Assembly: GCA_937864975.1 (NCBI GenBank)
Contig: CALMDI010000126.1
Location: 1 to 7,186, forward strand
DNA: 7,186 nt
From: an uncultured Chloroflexota bacterium
Lineage (GTDB): Bacteria > Chloroflexota > Anaerolineae > Aggregatilineales > Phototrophicaceae
Direction: 5' to 3'
Shown here one piece after another: positions 6,378-7,186 of this stretch. Both the position numbers and the translations under genes were made by a program. Position 1 is the first letter of the stretch, and every line of letters starts with the position of its first letter. The notes under the pieces are model-generated. The model was not told the origin of the DNA, did not search any database, and saw only the letters and a list, made by a program, of their open reading frames with translations.

Positions 6378-7186
6378 TGCGCGGCTCCCAACGCTGCCGC
6401 CTCGTGCAGCAGCGCATCTACTTCGTGGAGCGAGAGGGATTGCACGTCGGCGCGCGCCTTGATCGTCTGCGTGATCTGCCGCAGCGTGTGATCGTCCAGC
6501 GCCAAGCCCAATCCCTGGGCGCGGGCGCGCAGGCTGTTCCAACCGGTCAGGCGATGCCCGATGGCAATCTCGCGGCTCAAGCCGAAATCTTCCGGCTGAA
6601 GAATTTCATAGGTGGACGGGTCGGCAAGCACGGCTTTGGCGTGGATGCCCGCCTTGTGGATGAAGGCGCTCGACCCGGTAATGTAATTGTTGAATGGGAT
6701 TTCGATGCCGCACGTCTCCGCGATCAGGCGATCCAGTTCCGGCAGCAGGCGCAGGTTGTACTTGGCGACGTACTGGCGGCTGATCGTATACAGCCGCGCG
6801 ATCAGCCCGCCGAGCGGCGTGATGCCGTTGCGCTCGCCGATGCCGAGAATGGTCGTGTCGATGTGCGTCGCCCCCGCTTCAAGCGCGGCGCATGCGTTCG
6901 CGATGGCGCAGCCGCTGTCGTTGTGCCCGTGAAACTCGATGTCCAGCCCGGTCAGGCGCACCAACTGGCTCACGATCGCGTAGACGCGCGTCGGCAGCGC
7001 CACGCCCACCGTATCCGCCACGCCGAGCCGGTTAACCAGCCCCAAATCGGCAACCGACAGATACACGCGCAGCAGGTCGGCTTCGTTGCTGCGAAACGAA
7101 TCCTCGGTGCTGAAACGCAGCACAATGTCGGGAGCCTGAGAGCGAATGTAGCTCATCACGTCGGCGGCGAGGTCGATGATTTGACG
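6374..7186 (-). CDS. lysS: Homocitrate synthase, C-terminal part; 5' end outside window
   Basis: First committed enzyme of the AAA lysine pathway: condenses 2-oxoglutarate with acetyl-CoA to (R)-homocitrate (also named hcs or lys20). The visible 270 residues lack roughly the first 105, including the DxTLREGEQ-type start of the barrel. Numbering from the first visible residue, metal-binding His86 and His88 lie in EFHGHNDSGCAIANA, followed by GATHIDTTILGIGERNGITPLGG, the PFNNYITGSSAFIHKAGIHAKA segment, and the C-terminal RLTGWNSLRARAQGLGL and IKARAD motifs. From memory this matches Thermus homocitrate synthase closely across the whole visible length (RFSxEDxFRS, VGVAxPxxVYA, YxLxxLPELDR, VEIPFNNYITG), which separates it from isopropylmalate and citramalate synthases and makes NifV less likely. 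The stop overlaps the lysT GTG start. Promoter and any leader lie beyond the window. Lysine usually feedback-inhibits this enzyme. Confidence 0.92.
   Translation of the reverse strand, partial: RQIIDLAADVMSYIRSQAPDIVLRFSTEDSFRSNEADLLRVYLSVADLGLVNRLGVADTVGVALPTRVYAIVSQLVRLTGLDIEFHGHNDSGCAIANACAALEAGATHIDTTILGIGERNGITPLGGLIARLYTISRQYVAKYNLRLLPELDRLIAETCGIEIPFNNYITGSSAFIHKAGIHAKAVLADPSTYEILQPEDFGLSREIAIGHRLTGWNSLRARAQGLGLALDDHTLRQITQTIKARADVQSLSLHEVDALLHEAAALGAAQ
6385..6389 (-). promoter_or_regulatory. Ribosome binding site deciding the lysT GTG start
   Basis: GGGAG on the minus strand, seven bases before GTG at 6377-6375. It selects this start over upstream codons in the long open frame that overlaps homocitrate synthase. 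Confidence 0.7.

Noticed and set aside
5613..6491. A 292-codon plus-strand open frame opposite lysT
   Set aside because: Antisense shadow of a well-conserved GC-rich gene; Arg/Ala/His-rich translation with no recognisable motif.
6378..6542. A 55-codon upstream extension of lysT
   Set aside because: It overlaps the conserved C-terminus of homocitrate synthase and has low-complexity Ala/Arg composition; the GTG at 6377 has a proper ribosome binding site and overlap.

Overview
The window reads as a compact stretch of GC-rich bacterial chromosome given almost entirely to core amino-acid metabolism. All coding capacity is accounted for by six genes, two of them cut by the window edges. I found no RNA gene, CRISPR array, mobile element or phage signature. 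Three things point to a Chloroflexota-like bacterium, with Deinococcota/Thermus relatives as the main alternative: a LysW-type alpha-aminoadipate (AAA) lysine pathway, an F420/FMN-type luciferase-like oxidoreductase, and a glutamate synthase large subunit whose cluster motif differs from the E. coli type. The assignment is inferred from remembered family distributions and is not proven by this window.

Layout. Positions 1-2604 on the plus strand hold the C-terminal 867 codons of a glutamate synthase large subunit (GltB-like): the end of the central domain, the FMN/Fe-S domain and the GXGXG domain. Five bases later it meets a convergent minus-strand gene (2610-3476) for a luciferase-like monooxygenase-family oxidoreductase. 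Upstream of that gene is the only real intergenic space, 68 bp at 3477-3544. Positions 3545-7186 on the minus strand form a tight operon read right to left: homocitrate synthase (cut by the window end), lysT, lysU, lysK. Its three internal junctions are all 4-base stop/start overlaps (GTGA, ATGA, TTGA), each preceded by a GGGAG-type ribosome binding site 7-8 nt upstream.

How the genes work together. Homocitrate synthase condenses 2-oxoglutarate with acetyl-CoA. LysT and LysU form the homoaconitase that isomerises homocitrate towards homoisocitrate. LysK performs the last step of the LysW branch, cutting lysine off the LysW carrier protein. The middle steps (homoisocitrate dehydrogenase, LysW, LysX, LysZ, LysY, LysJ, the aminoadipate aminotransferase) are not in the window and must lie upstream or elsewhere. 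Glutamate synthase uses 2-oxoglutarate and makes glutamate, so it shares metabolites with the lysine pathway, but it is divergently organised and nothing shows co-regulation.

I did not find a previously undescribed system here. The points worth a second look are the four-cysteine GltB cluster motif, the serial translational-coupling overlaps with three different start codons, lysK replacing lysW after lysU, and the near-abutting convergent gene ends without an obvious terminator.
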